Of a stretch of DNA of 64,000 nucleotides, positions 23,299-35,091 are shown one piece after another. The stretch covers positions 62,001 to 126,000 of the forward strand of contig ML986621.1 in assembly GCA_010094045.1 (NCBI GenBank), read 5' to 3'. Position numbers and translations under genes: made by a program. Each line of letters starts with the position of its first letter. Within the stretch, counting starts at the first letter, position 1. Source of the DNA: Lojkania enalia. Taxonomy: Eukaryota > Ascomycota > Dothideomycetes > Pleosporales. Under the pieces are notes generated by a model. The model was not told the DNA's origin and did no database searches. It saw only the letters and a list, made by a program, of their open reading frames with translations.

Positions 23299-25287
23299 TC
23301 ATCTTGCTACCTCCCTTCTCAATCGACCAGCGGCAGAGGCAGCTGCAGGCTCTGGCCAAGACCCAACTGCATCCTCAATCTCTTCCAGGAAACTACTACT
23401 GTTGTGCACAGTCGTCCCGCCGAGAACAACTCGCACGCCCGGTGAGCTAGCATTGACTTGGGCGATCATTTTAGCTTCTTCGTAGGTCGTACCGCCAACC
23501 ATGAAGATGACAATATCCTGAGGTTTGTCCTTGGTTGTACCTCCTCCCTCGACGAAAGGATATGATTGTTGATTTAATCTTCCTTTGATCAGATCCTGCA
23601 ACGTAGCCTCTAGCCGAGGCGAATGCTGGGTATAAACATTCTCCACGCCTTTCAACCCTTTGAATCGATCTCTTGCACCTCCGAAGAAAGAGCCCGGCTG
23701 GAATAGATCTGGCACGCCGCTACCTGTTGCTGAGACTTGCAAGGAGTTGTGATATTGAATGAGTTTCGTAATAAGGTTGATTCGATGCCTAGAAACCCCT
23801 CCGGTCACCCCAAGAAGATCCATAAGTGCCGGTGTAGAATTCGAGGGATTTTTCGAGTACCGCAACGCATAGATAGCGGTCAACCGTAACTTGTTATCAG
23901 CAGGTATTTTCGGGTTTTGAATTATCTTTTGAAGCGCTTTCACATCGTTGGAGTGATTATCCGTGCATGCCAGGCTCTGTTCCAACTCGCTCACGTCCAG
24001 AAGACTATCTTCGCCGACTCTTCGACTCAGTTCGCCTACGAGTGTTACATGCTTTGTAACATTGCCAGACAACTTGCGAAACTCTGGGTAGTCTTCAATG
24101 AAGCGTTTCATGTCTGCAATGGAATCCAGTTTCTGCGTGCCTTGCTGTTTAGAGGCAAATTGCTCGACGTAATCTTTTGCGTTCTGGCCGAGATCGCCAA
24201 AGTTGAGGTACATATTCTTCTTGAAGAAAGGATCTTGATCCTGAGACAGGACAATTTCCTGCGGTTCTCGTTAGTCATACGTCATAATGGACCTCATCGA
24301 TAGCAGTACCTTTAATTCCGGCCTAATATCTGGAACATCCCGCAAATCTACCCTTCCATTCTTGATACCAAGGAGCTCATGTACCATTGCTTGGTAGGTC
24401 CATTGCGTGAGAAGGGGCGTCACAGGATCATCGCGACGATCGACAATAAGTAGTATCGGAGGAGTGTCCGTTTTTCGGAAATCGAAGAGCTGATCTTCTT
24501 GGGTCATGTGATACCGTACTTCCGTCGCAAGCTTCTTAGCCAGCAGACTGTTCTTTTGGTATCGAATCAAAGGCTTCTTCTTCAGCGCCAACAGTAATGC
24601 CATGACACCGTCTGTCGACCGCTGCAGCGCGTCTTGATTCCATGAATCTGGGCTAGTACTCCATATCCTATGTTCCGGAAATCCGAGGTTTAGGGACATC
24701 AGATCAGGGTTGATAACAAGAAAATCCGCAAAATATTCGTGGATAGCGCGTACGACTTCGTGATCGTCTGCTTCGGCGATTCGCTCCAGAGATGACTTCT
24801 TGATTATGTTGGTAAAGTCTGAGCATTGTCAGAAGCAATTCGTAGATTTTACCTTAATATTCCTCACTTATATTGTATTCTCCATACTTAGGTTCTCGCA
24901 GTTCTTCAATCAAGCTTTGTATTGATTCGGGGGACGGCCGGATGATGCAAATACAACGCAAATGGCGCATCTTTTCTCGCTTCTGATTATCGAGTCGGCT
25001 GAATTCGATAGTTAGGAGGAGTGGGAATATATAAAAAAGGGATGTAATACTCGGTGAGGTAGACTTCATGGTTGAGCAAGGCCGATTGTGTCGTTGCTGT
25101 AGAAACTATAGAGACCTGACGGAGGTGAGTATAAGTATCTATTTATTCCTGGTAGAGTAGACAAACCTACAGTCTCATTGTCAAGCAAGAGTATCTTCAT
25201 CTTCGCCGCTGTGGTGCCTGTCGCCGCATTGTCTCCGACCGACACGATCTTGGTAATGTAGCCAGACACGGCCTGTACGATGTCCAT
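23299..25287 (-). CDS. VPS45: Vps45, Sec1/Munc18-family vesicle fusion regulator
   Basis: Exons 25171..25287, 25051..25115, 24868..24998, 24310..24818 and 23299..24258 (1782 nt, 593 aa). Sec1/Munc18 proteins bind syntaxins; Vps45 controls Tlg2/Pep12-dependent fusion between the Golgi and the endosomal/vacuolar system. The N-terminus MDIVQAVSGYITKIV and the restored KILLLDNET-VSIVSTATTQS are typical. The SM core is seen in LIVDRRDDPVTPLLTQWTYQ, HELLGIKNGRVDL, LNFGDLGQNAKDYVEQF and DIVIFMVGGTTYEEA. All introns are short (48-55 nt) and the frame closes at each one. A TTG upstream of the ATG is open but has no family similarity, so the start at 25287 is preferred. Confidence 0.96.
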
Positions 25288-25957
25288 GGCAGGCTGCCTT
25301 AAAGTAACGGTATGAGGGTCCAAAAGGAAATTTTAATTCATCCGGGTTGGTTGCGAGCTAGTGCATACATGTTGAATTGCTATGAATAGCGGGGAGCTCA
25401 CATTCACGAATAGCTACATTAGCGCAATCGCTTATGTAATCGTGCATATTCGCTGCATACAGCTTGACTCTTATATTCTCAACCCAGATATCACACTATA
25501 TCAGCTATGGTCTTCAGGTGTTTCCAAATTACAACACGCCTAGTTCTACAAGAAATGGTCACAAAACGGTGCATATGTTGCGCCTGGATGCTTACCCGGA
25601 AAAGTAATATTATCGCATTTTATTTCATTGCAGAACAGGCCGGGCGATAGTTTATCTAAAAAGTATCTAGCAACCCATCATATCATCCTCTTACCAAGGA
25701 CTCTTAATTACGAAGAGTAACGATAATACATACAAGAATCAACAACACTCCCTTGAACTTAAACTCATCACTCTCTAACCGGTTTATATCCCTAGCATGT
25801 GACGGCGATGAATTCAACAAAATGTTTCACTAGAAGATGCCGACTCAAGAATGTATCTAGAGTCCATACTTTCCCAAAATTCCCCAGGGCCCCTAGACTT
25901 CAGGTGTATTCACAGGAACTGTACTCCATCCTTAGTTACAGATTCGATAGTCAACCA
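25288..25957. other. Intergenic, VPS45 upstream region
   Basis: 670 bp, AT-rich, with no recognisable coding signal; the VPS45 promoter must be here. Confidence 0.45.
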
Positions 25958-26962
25958 CTAGAGAGTAAGATATCCCCCCTTCAGCCTCTTCAGCGTCTCG
26001 CGGACCAAATTCGGAGCCCGAGATTGATTATTCGATTGCGAGGTGAGAGTTTTAGCAGTGTAGACAACCTTCAACTTTTCTGGGGTCGCTGGGTTGTTTC
26101 GAGCCAGTAGAATCGGTAGCTTGATGACGCTATCGTCCCTGAGGCTGGCCTTCTTTTTGCTCTTATCAATAGCTATAATAGCAGGATTCCAATTTACACG
26201 CCTCCACTTCGTGGTTTCGCTAGGATAGCCTGCTTGATTGCCGCAATCTTTCGCAGTAAAGATCATGGCAGGGCGTTCCCGAGTCCCTGCAATCGAGTCA
26301 CTCTTTACCGACAACCCAGATTCCTTCATCCTACTCCTGAACTCAAAGACTTTTGGCATGGCATCATCATTCAGCGGAAGCTGCAACAACCGAACCGGTC
26401 TATGCGCCAGTTGAACGCCGTTGAACCCTTTGTCCCGCCACATCTCCTCACTACCTTCTTTATCCCCAACGACATCTCCATCTCTCTTCCGCAAGACTGG
26501 CGCTGGTTCTCTCTCATCCTCATCAAACCGCTCCTTCGTCCTCCTCATCTCCGCCGCCCGGCCCGCAAGAAAAGGCTCTCTCACACATCGTTCCCGATAC
26601 ATCTTTATCGCCTCAAGTCGCCGTTCCTTCACTTCAATCTCGCTCTTCAGCCCATCTATTTCGGTCCGGAGCTCTGTGGCTTCATTCTCAAGTTCCATGG
26701 ACAAACTTCGCTTCTCCACCGCCCGGTCCTTCGGCCACGAACCCGGAATATCTAAGGAGGTAGAAAATTGGTCGGGCCGGGCCTCGCGAGAGGGGACTAC
26801 GGCCGCAGCAGACTGATTAAAATGAGTTCCCTGCGCACCAGCAAAAGATTGTCCGGCCGATGGTGTGGGCAGAATGAACCTGTGGACACTTCCCTCATGC
26901 TCCACAACCTCGTTCACGAACGGGATATAAGAATCACGGTCCCGAATACGTAGAATGGAACT
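25958..26962 (-). CDS. Hypothetical coiled-coil protein, 5' exon not resolved
   Basis: Open frame on the minus strand ending at 25958. No in-frame ATG occurs near its 5' end; an AG acceptor (ACCCTAG) falls exactly at its upstream limit, so an earlier exon is likely. The visible 335 residues begin with SSILRIRDRDSYIPFVNEV and then become Ser/Ala-rich. They form a charged coiled coil (MELENEATELRTEIDGLKSE onward) and end with a basic region containing KKRKAS-like and RETLKRLKGG patches. The stretch NWNPAIIAIDKSKKKASL looks like real protein. No family recognised; the first internal ATG, in the coiled coil, would give a much shorter product. Confidence 0.5.
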   Translation of the reverse strand, partial: SSILRIRDRDSYIPFVNEVVEHEGSVHRFILPTPSAGQSFAGAQGTHFNQSAAAVVPSREARPDQFSTSLDIPGSWPKDRAVEKRSLSMELENEATELRTEIDGLKSEIEVKERRLEAIKMYRERCVREPFLAGRAAEMRRTKERFDEDEREPAPVLRKRDGDVVGDKEGSEEMWRDKGFNGVQLAHRPVRLLQLPLNDDAMPKVFEFRSRMKESGLSVKSDSIAGTRERPAMIFTAKDCGNQAGYPSETTKWRRVNWNPAIIAIDKSKKKASLRDDSVIKLPILLARNNPATPEKLKVVYTAKTLTSQSNNQSRAPNLVRETLKRLKGGYLTL

Positions 26963-27882
26963 CTAGGGTGTGTTTTGTGGAGGTAGCCGGGGTCATGTGC
27001 CGCGCTATTAAGGGTAGACTTATTGTGTTGTTGAACGATCGACCTAGGGTAGAGAAGGGTGAGGACCAGTTTCGAGTCTATGGTACAGGGAGGCGACTAG
27101 TGGAGGACGGGACAGAGAACCTAGATATCTTTTTCAAGGAATCCTCGAGGCCTTGTGTCGGCTTCGGGGCATATAGCTGACACCGTTTGATCATGGAATC
27201 AATGTTCGATTAAAGTAGCGCCGGTGCATAAATGCTATCATCGAATGGTAAATAGGGAGAAGCGCGTTCCCCAAAAAGGGAATGAGAAGATATCTGTGGT
27301 TCGAATCGATGCTAAAATAATACTTATCTATCACATTCAACTCCCCACCAGCACTCTACCCATTAGCTAAAAGCCGCGGGCCAGGGGTTAAATTGGGAAT
27401 TGGTCTATTGGCACGATCTAAGATACCCAATAACCCGCGCAGTAATTCCTTATCCTTGATTCCAATTCTGCCAAGAAATGAAATTCTGGAGCCAAAAATG
27501 TAATATCCTGTTGCCATTGACGGCTATGCCCGCTTTTAAGATTCCAACCAGAGGGCAAGATAAAAATGACAAGAAAGGTAGAAATAGTAAACCTCTATTC
27601 CAGCCCAAAGAGATGCTGACTGAGTGTTTGATGCCGGATGAATTCTAGCTGCGCATCGTTCCAAGAAACAAACCCCCCGCGAAAGACAAATCCCGAAGGA
27701 CCAATAATACCGATTCGAAAAATAACGTACCCCAGAAATCCGTGCCCATTCCGTTCATGATCATTTCGGTCGTGTCTTCATGTGGTTACACTAGGATGCC
27801 GCTTTCCGTTGATAGTAGACCGTATGCAGCTAAGCGCTTGCATAGAAATCTACAGAAGATTGTCTTAAAAGTGCAGTCTTTG
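26963..27882. other. Intergenic, no gene resolved
   Basis: 920 bp between the hypothetical coiled-coil gene and the 3' end of the SNF1 beta subunit. It may contain the missing 5' exon of the former. No RNA gene or repeat was seen. Confidence 0.4.
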
Positions 27883-29835
27883 TCAATTACGTTCGCGATC
27901 TGGATCGTCGTTCTTGGGTTTGTACATGACTGTGGTGAGGAACTGTTTCCAAGTTAGTAATTCTCCTAAATATCCGTATTTATCTAGTACTCACCTTTTG
28001 CTTGTATCTTGTTGTCGCACTGGTTGCAAGTATATTGTCCTTGATACTACTTGTTGCTAGGTGATTTAATACTGTGTGATTTGGCAGGATTAGAACGCTG
28101 CTATCATCTTTCATCGGCGTAGTCCCGTTAAGGATACTCTTGCTCAAGAACATGGGAAGTGAAGGCGGTGTTGGTAAGTTGCTTGTTGCAGCACTAGCAC
28201 GCGCCATTCGGGATGACTCCTCTGGGGCATCCAGATCAAGTAAATATCGAGGTATTCTCTGATGATACCTCTTTGGGGAAACCACGGTATTGACAGGCGT
28301 TTTGGGTTTTGGTGGCTCTAGCACCGGCACCGGCTCCGGCTGGGCAACCGGGAGAAGCTCAGGTGTGGGCGGAAGGGTTTGAGGAGGGTAAATGCCTGGG
28401 GGTGCGCGCAATTCTTGCACAGGAGCTGGCTCTGGCTGTTGGGGCTCTTTAGGTGTATCCGTAGCCTGCTGCGGTAAATCGTCTAGTGAAACTTCGAGGT
28501 AATTGACCAGAATGTTGGTGTAGTCGACGGCAGTTGGCAGCTTGTCAGATGTCCTCATGTCGTTGTCCACGATAAACTTGAGATGATGTGTGCCCGGGAT
28601 AATATTGATAACGGTGGACAGGACATCTTTTTTTGGGCTCGGGCCACTGTACAACGTCAGCAAGCGGTGTAACTCGAGAATCAGGCCAAAAACAGCAGAC
28701 TCTGGAACTTGTTAGGCTGGGAAGTCAACGCCACCGAAAAAAAAAGGGAGGACACAGCGATCGACACTCCCAATACTGTGAGACTTGCAGCCGTTCAATT
28801 CGAAGAAGAAAATTCATCCACGTACTTTTTATGCAGCCGGTACTTCTTGTTCCATCCTGCGAATGTGCCCGTCACATAGACGCGGTCGCCAGGCCCCTCC
28901 CACTCGATGACTGTCGGCACTGTCGGCTGGTTCGAAACCGGCTGGTAGTCGTCGGCCAATGCATCCTCCTCGACCGTTGTGCTGCTCGACACTGAGGCCC
29001 GCCGCGGTAGCACACCGTCCGTATCGGCCTGGTCTATCGCAATGGGCGCGGTCAGGTCGACTGGCGAGATGATGGGGCTACCCGGCGTGTGCACCTCCTC
29101 CTCGATGGGTAGCGGCAGACGGGGCGGACGGCTGTACTGGGATGGCTGGATGAAGAACTCGGAGGCATCCGCGGGGTCGATTGAGGACGCGTGCGCCGAC
29201 CTGCTACCACCGCCGTAGCTCTCGTCTTTGGGGAGCGAGGGGACATCGACGGGCTGCGTCTGCGGCGAGGGTGCGGGTTGCTGCTGCTGCTGCTGTGGGT
29301 GTATCGGTGGCGGTGCGGGCAGCTTGGGCTTGGGCGGCGCGGTGTCGCTCGGGTGCTGGCCGTGCTGTCCGTGGTGATGCTGGTGCTGGAGCTGGTGCTG
29401 GTGCTGGTGGCCGTGGACATAGCCCTTGTGGCGACTCTGCTCGTTGCCCATGTTCTCCTCGCTCGCCGACTTCTCGCGCAGCTGGCGGTGGTCGTGGGCG
29501 GCGCGCAGCTGGTGGGCGACGGCTGCTGTGGTGCTCCCGGAAGCGGACGCTATGGTCTGCGAGCGTCCCCTCGAGGGCGGGCGTGCGCTGGCGGGGTGTG
29601 CCGCGGCACTCTCGAGGCTCGCGGACGGCGGAGCGGCGCTGGCTTTGATGCTCAAGGCCTGAATCGACTCTCGCCTGCGCGGGTTGGCCGCATTTGGCTC
29701 GCGGGAGTGGGATGATGTCGCATGGTGAAGGGTCGCGGGGGCATGTGACAGGGTCACGCTGGGCGACTGCGGGCTGCTCTGCGGCGGATTACTGGTGGGC
29801 GTCTGAGACCGTGACGATGACGGCTGGTTCCCCAT
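27883..29835 (-). CDS. SNF1/AMPK complex beta subunit (Gal83/Sip2 family)
   Basis: Exons 28826..29835, 27995..28646 and 27883..27942 (573 aa). It scaffolds the SNF1 kinase and sets its targets and location under glucose limitation. The start MGNQPSSS carries an N-myristoylation motif. A 280-residue disordered stretch includes a His/Gln repeat (HQHQHQLQHQHHHGQH) and a Q6 run. The glycogen-binding AMPK1_CBM domain follows (VIEWEGPGDRVYVTGTFAGW, then the splice-restored RLHKNGPSPKKDV and GTHHLKFIVDNDMRTSD). The C-terminal ASC domain (PPSLPMFLSKSILNG, DDSSVLILPNHTVLNHLATS, KFLTTVMYKPK) binds the alpha and gamma subunits. The last exon is only 60 nt. Fungi often carry a single such gene, which would combine Gal83, Sip1 and Sip2 roles. 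Confidence 0.94.
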
Positions 29836-30078
29836 CGGCGGACGAGAGAGCACGGCGGCGGATGCGGAGGGCTGAGCGTGCGTGCTACGGGTTCGGGTTC
29901 CATTCAGAATAATGGATGTCGCGGGTCGTGAAGCTCGCAGGTCCGGGAGCGGGAGCGGGAGCGTGGGCGCCCATGCCAGACAGCCCATATCAAGTCCCTG
30001 CCGAGCACGGACGCTCTGCCTCTGCGGGGCCTTGGTGTCGCGGTTCGGCCTACTACTATAGCCCCTAAGTACACCTCC
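29836..30078. promoter_or_regulatory. Bidirectional promoter region
   Basis: 243 bp separate the divergent start codons of the SNF1 beta subunit and the small membrane protein, so the two must share regulatory DNA. No single factor site can be named. Confidence 0.55.
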
Positions 30079-30658
30079 ATGGCAGAGACAATCGTTGCCA
30101 TCCGCGCAGTCCTCTACTATACCTCTCTGCCCTTGGCCAAGCTCCTCCATGGCCTCGCCATCATTGTTTCGCCTTTCTTGGCCGTCGTGCACTTTTTATT
30201 CCTCCCAATCACCTATCTTGTGCACGCCATCCTTGGCATCGTCCTTCTTCCGTTTAAAGTCCAATTGCTAGAGAAGATTGAGGTATACCATATCCAATAA
30301 ATTAACATATAATCACTTGGGGGTGTTATTGTGCTAAGATGCTTGTGCCTAGACTATCTACGTCTTCCTCAGCATTGCTGGCCTCATTGGCTGCTTGACG
30401 GGCGCCATCCTCCACCTCCTCTTCAACTTCCTTTCCTCAAACTTCAACATCGATGCTGCGGCAGAATCGAGGGCACCCGAGCAAGGGAGGTCACTTGCGG
30501 CCTATCGGGTGGATAGGCGAAAGAAAAAGAAGAAGGTGGAGTCTCCGGGGCACTCCTCGATCCCCTCAACTCCAACACTGCAGAGGGACGGTGGGTTAAA
30601 GAAACAACCAGGCCTGCTAGCTCAGACGATAGTAGAGGAAGAAGATTCGGACTTCTGA
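30079..30658 (+). CDS. Small fungal membrane protein, function unknown
   Basis: Exons 30079..30282 and 30353..30658 (169 aa). The first 70 residues are hydrophobic and make one or two helices (IVSPFLAVVHFLFLPITYLV and ILGIVLLPF). A second strong segment forms after the splice (IYVFLSIAGLIGCLTGAILH and LLFNFLSS). The tail is charged, with the lysine cluster RRKKKKK and an acidic end EEEDSDF. The 70-nt intron is phase 0 and has GT-AG ends. No enzymatic motif is present. The lysine-rich tail next to a membrane helix is a common ER or nuclear-envelope feature, but location is inference. Confidence 0.8.
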
Positions 30659-31035
30659 TAAAAGATTTGTCATATGGATTGTGGTAGCCTAGCGAGTCTA
30701 TCTTGGCACTGTTAGAATACTGCATCCTCCCAAATAGGCACAAGCACAAGTCTAGGCCAAGTTGATCAAAGGCAAGACTTGTAGTGGACTGGCGCTGCTT
30801 GCTCTGAGTGAGTGAAAGTGGCACGCAGAGGATTCAAGAAACGCTTTGCCTAGTCATAAAATGGGGTCCAAGCCATCAATGCAGCAAGCGTATTCCATAA
30901 TTAACAACCAGACAGTTTGTAATGCCATTAAGCAATAAATGCGCGGGTCAAGGTTGCTTCCGACGTCCCCCACTCAACGAAAAACTCTCACAACGAAAAC
31001 GTGGGTCTCGTCGAGTTGTTGCTCGTTAAGCCCCC

Positions 31036-31648
31036 TTATACTAATATAGCCAGAATCCTTTCATTAACCTCCGTGGAACCAATGGTGAGCCAATGTATGT
31101 TGCACACGGCCCACGTAACTGTTCTCGAATCAGTCTTCACCTTAAAATTATATAAAAAAAAAGATGAACCATCAAATATGCATATCGTTAGACATAGCAC
31201 CCAAGCCCCGAGCCCTTCAGAGCGTATGGTGCAGCCAAGTTCCCAACACTTGGTAGTATGACTAAGATAGCTCCTATTAGGCTTTTCCACAGCAAATATT
31301 CGATCAACGTTAGGAAAGTATTGTTGATGGGATATACCTTGGTCTCGTGTTGCCGCTCCTCGGTCTTTAGCATTCGTAAGATCCTCTTCGTGAACCAGCT
31401 CATAGAAATCGCGGGGCTGGATGGACCCCCAGATCGCTGCAAGGGGGTTAAAAAGGCGCACGAATATTCCCGCAAGTGCTGCAGTAATGACGACGTCGAA
31501 AGAGGATGGGAATTGTCACTTTGAGCGGAAGGCCTATCCGGAACGGACTGTCCTTTGGCAACAAATTAGCAATTGGCCAGAGGAAGCCACATATTGGGTT
31601 GTTACCGAACCCAAAGGCAATGAAAAGAGTCCTAATAGCAAAACGCAA
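31036..31648 (-). pseudogene. Possible relic of a membrane protein
   Basis: Two overlapping minus-strand frames read like one protein broken by shifts: FAIRTLFIAFGFGNNP, then RLFNPLAAIWGSIQPRDFYE, then IGAILVILPSVGNLAAPYAL in another frame, and TVTWAVCNIHWL back in the first. The hydrophobic pieces would fit a multi-pass membrane protein, but I cannot name a family and a shift-free exon model was not found. It could also be chance. Confidence 0.25.
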
Positions 31649-31764
31649 TCGCTGGTGCGCCGCGTGTAAGGTGCTCGCATTGCAAGCGCTCTGTCGACGA
31701 GAAATAGCTATCCGTGTATCGGATCAGCTAGCTTCCATTAAAGCCATATACATTTTAGTCGTGG

Positions 31765-31781
31765 TTTTTTTTTTTTTTTTT
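31765..31781 (+). repeat. Homopolymer (T)17
   Basis: Uninterrupted run of 17 T residues beside the possible membrane-protein relic. Confidence 0.85.
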
Positions 31782-34303
31782 CCACATGATTGGACTGTGA
31801 CTAAGCTATTGCTAAAATCCTCTGCGCCTAGTAGTCGCCGAGTAGAAAGGGTTAATACCGAATGATGAGGAGGGATATACGAACGGATGACCTCTCTAAA
31901 AAGGACAAACCTTTGAACCACAAAGCACCTAGGTACGCAAATAAATAGCATGATTATTGAGGCAGAATTGGCATAATTTCATGCAGTGACTCTAGGCCGT
32001 AACATTTGTCTGATACCGCTCCAACAAATAATAGGATGCAGAAACCCTTTCCAGCAGCGTGCAGGAAACATGCTAGATTCATATTATAACGTTGCTGTTG
32101 CACTGGCTATACTCCCATCATGACCTTTTTTCCCATATAGAACACCAAATAAATCGCGGTGGCGGTATGGCAAAGGGAGGGCGATGAGAGCCCAGCCCAA
32201 TTTCAACTATCGCAGTACACAAGACGAAATTAACAGTCAAGAAGTAGAGCACAAGAACCAGAATGCGGGTGAAGTTTAGAGCGCTAACATGAATCCACCT
32301 CGATTGCCTTGTGCGGTATCCTAGATAGCTATGAGAGGAGTCACTCGTCTGAAACTGGAGCTCTCGCCTAGCATTCTGGCAAGTATGCACATACATACCA
32401 AAAACACAATAGTGGAAATAGTTTGAGACCCCTGCGACTCACCATATATGATTCTAGAATCGTCGCTTGAGTCGCGAGCCCTCTTCTCTACCACGGTTCC
32501 GTGCTATATATTAGGTCCAGAATCCGCGTCCGGAAGCGGGTTCCACGAGAACGCAATGTTCAGCATTCAGGTAATACATATAGTAAAGGGGACGAGCTAG
32601 ACACGAAACGATGTAACGAGGCATCAACTCAGCGAAGGTATGAGGAAACCCAGGGTATAGAAAGTTGATGCCAGGAAAATGCTTTCAGCTTATTGGGGTC
32701 TTCGAGGTCTAGCGCCACAGTCTTCCTGGCATTGTATCGAGATCCAAGTCGAAACGAAGTATGTGCTAATGACAGAGAGTACTTTCCCAATTGACCAAAC
32801 CGGCCTATCTCCCGGTTTTCGGAAAGGCAGTTCCCCGGGCGAAGTGATGTGATAATGTCCTCCTAGCAGCCATTAAGATTGCACTCAAGGAAGGAACTTC
32901 AGAAGCATTGGGCAAAGACAGCAAAGATCTGCGGTGCAACGAGATTGCCATTGGACATGCAGAATGACACGATAAGGACAGGCAATGCAGCTGGGGAAAG
33001 AAGCGTCGGCAGCCGTTTGCCATAGATGCTGTGCTACCTTGGAAGATGGTTGGCGTCGTGTTGAGGCGGGCTGAGCTATTATCTCAAGCAGAATTGGAAA
33101 ACAATCAAGCCTCAAGCCAAGATGAAGACTACAGGAAATTACAAAAACGAAAGCTTGCAGGGCATATTCAGAACAGTTAGACGGGATCTGAATAGTAGTG
33201 CCTACAGCCATATGTTCGGGAACCCAGCTTGACGGATAGCAATCAAATCAAGATATTCTGTTTCGGTTCGGCTTGGCAACCGACATCTCCTCTTGCAGAA
33301 GGCTTGGATTGGAAGAGGTTGCACATGGTGGCAGATTGAGCAAGAATAGAGGTGGCTTTCTAAAGAGCAGCCTCACCTTGTCCATTAGAGCCTTCAAACC
33401 AAAAATAAAATCGTATGACAACCAGGCCAAACTTCCAAACTAACGGATAAGGGCGAATGATTGTAGGAGCACGTTTTGAGTGGACTGCAGCGGGTGACTG
33501 AAGGAGTGAATGGCCGTGTCAAACAAGACCTCTCTAGCAAATGCTCGGGCCGATCCTTGGATCCGTACCTATCTAGAAAGCAGATCGATCGGTATGCAGG
33601 CGCTCCAATGCAGGTGTGTTGTGTGTCTTGCCTTGCCTTGGTTTTCGCTCTTTCTTTGCATCACATTAGGACGATCTAAGCTTTGTCCTCGAATAGGTAT
33701 TCAGCCTTGACTCCGCTATTGAGAACCAGACATGCTGAGATAGCTATGGACGGACTTGGCGCTACTAGTTAAATTTGTTCGAATTTCTGGATTGTCCGGC
33801 GGGAGAGGACGTGGTTAGGGTCTGCTCCGTTAAATCTACCTTGGTATTGGAGGCCTGCTAAACGTCCAGGGCGTTCCAAGGTTGAGGGCCAATCCAGACC
33901 TCACGTGGGGTTCTCTATGGCAGGTCCCCTTACAAGTCTGGGGTAGGTTTGGCGGGGTCATGCCACCACCGCGCGAGGAACATGAGGTCTACGTTCATGT
34001 TTTGCACAGGTGAGCGACGCAGTATTGCTAGGCGCCAGGGCACCGAGGAGCAACCTCAATATCGAGTTGCCGAAGACGTGACGAGGACGGCCACGGGGTC
34101 GCTACTGGCGCCATGAACAGAGAACAGAGGGGGTGAATCGACGAATTGCAGATGACAAGAAAAAGAAACGGCGGAGAGATAGATAGCGCGATCCAGCCGC
34201 TGCAGGCCGTCGTCATACACACATAGTGCTTGTATGTAGTTGCATGCGCATGTCCAGAGTGTGCTGCGGCGGCGGCCGAACGGAGCAGGAGGAGCGAGCA
34301 CAT

Positions 34304-34339
<36 letters not shown>
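34304..34339 (+). repeat. Trinucleotide repeat (CAG)12
   Basis: Twelve perfect CAG units in a GC-rich stretch 0.75 kb upstream of the mannosyltransferase start. Frames through it (poly-Ser, poly-Gln or poly-Ala) lack any other protein-like context, so it is treated as non-coding. Confidence 0.9.
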
Positions 34340-34341
<2 letters not shown>

Positions 34342-35091
34342 CGAGCACGGCGCGGCACAGCCCTCCGCTCGCAGGCTGCCCCAAAGATAGACGTCCTAGC
34401 CTGACTGTGTCGCACACATCGTGGCCGCATGCAGGAGGAGTCGCAGAACAGTCGGCACGCACCCGCACCTGCGACGCAGCGGATTCGCCAGCTGGCGGGT
34501 TCACGGGTGCGCACCGCCTCGCTCCCTCTCACCTCTCCACCTGTCCCTCACGCTCTTCACTCTCTTAGGACTCAGGGTCAGCGGGTAGCGGTCAGCAGCG
34601 AGGAGTGTTGGCTGGGGTGGGCATGCAGAGCGACGAAACGAACGGGTACGATGGTTGCGGTCGAGGAGCGGTCGCAAGCCATGCCCCCTTGGTGCAAGAC
34701 GCCCCAGCCGGCACTGGGCGCTGCATCCAAGGGTCCGCGCGGCGGGGCGGGCAAATGAGACGGAGGCGCTGCCGGGACGCGACCAGGCGTGCAGGCCTCT
34801 TCGCGTTTGCCAATTTCCGTCTTCTCCTTAGCCTGAGGCCGATCTTGGAAGGCTTGGGTGGTGCACAGCCAACCTCTCAACACCACCTTTTCTTTCACCA
34901 CATTCCTTCGCCCTTCTCTTCGTAGGCTGAGCGCGACCAGTGGGCAGCTAATACAGCCTTAATGCCCGCTTGAGCAACCCGCCGTTTTCTCCTTCCGCAT
35001 CTATACGCCGTCACCCCGCAACTTGTAATTCACCTCCTGTGAGCCGCCCAGCTGAACACCACCCGCCAAAAAGGAGGCACGCCCACCCACC

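Larger units (their letters stand above)
30659..35091. other. Long region without a clear gene
   Basis: 4.4 kb. A (T)17 run lies at 31765..31781 and a (CAG)12 tract at 34304..34339. Minus-strand open frames between 31036 and 31648 look like fragments of a membrane protein (see separate entry). From about 33900 to 35091 the sequence is GC-richer and CT-rich, and must include the promoter and 5' leader of the mannosyltransferase. I saw nothing else that can be named. Confidence 0.5.

Noticed and set aside
26234..26816. Plus-strand frames of 131-173 codons inside the coiled-coil gene at 25958..26962
   Set aside because: Antisense to a better protein-like frame; Pro/Arg-rich composition is typical of shadows.
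27290..27320. GGTTCGAATC motif resembling a tRNA T-arm
   Set aside because: No matching acceptor, D or anticodon arms nearby.
29181..29715. Long GC-rich plus-strand frames inside the SNF1 beta subunit gene
   Set aside because: They are antisense shadows of the low-complexity Gal83-like exon; the minus-strand frame carries all known motifs.
34056..34568. Frames through the (CAG)12 tract encoding poly-Ser, poly-Leu or poly-Ala
   Set aside because: Only the repeat is notable; no known domain, and the frames overlap on both strands.
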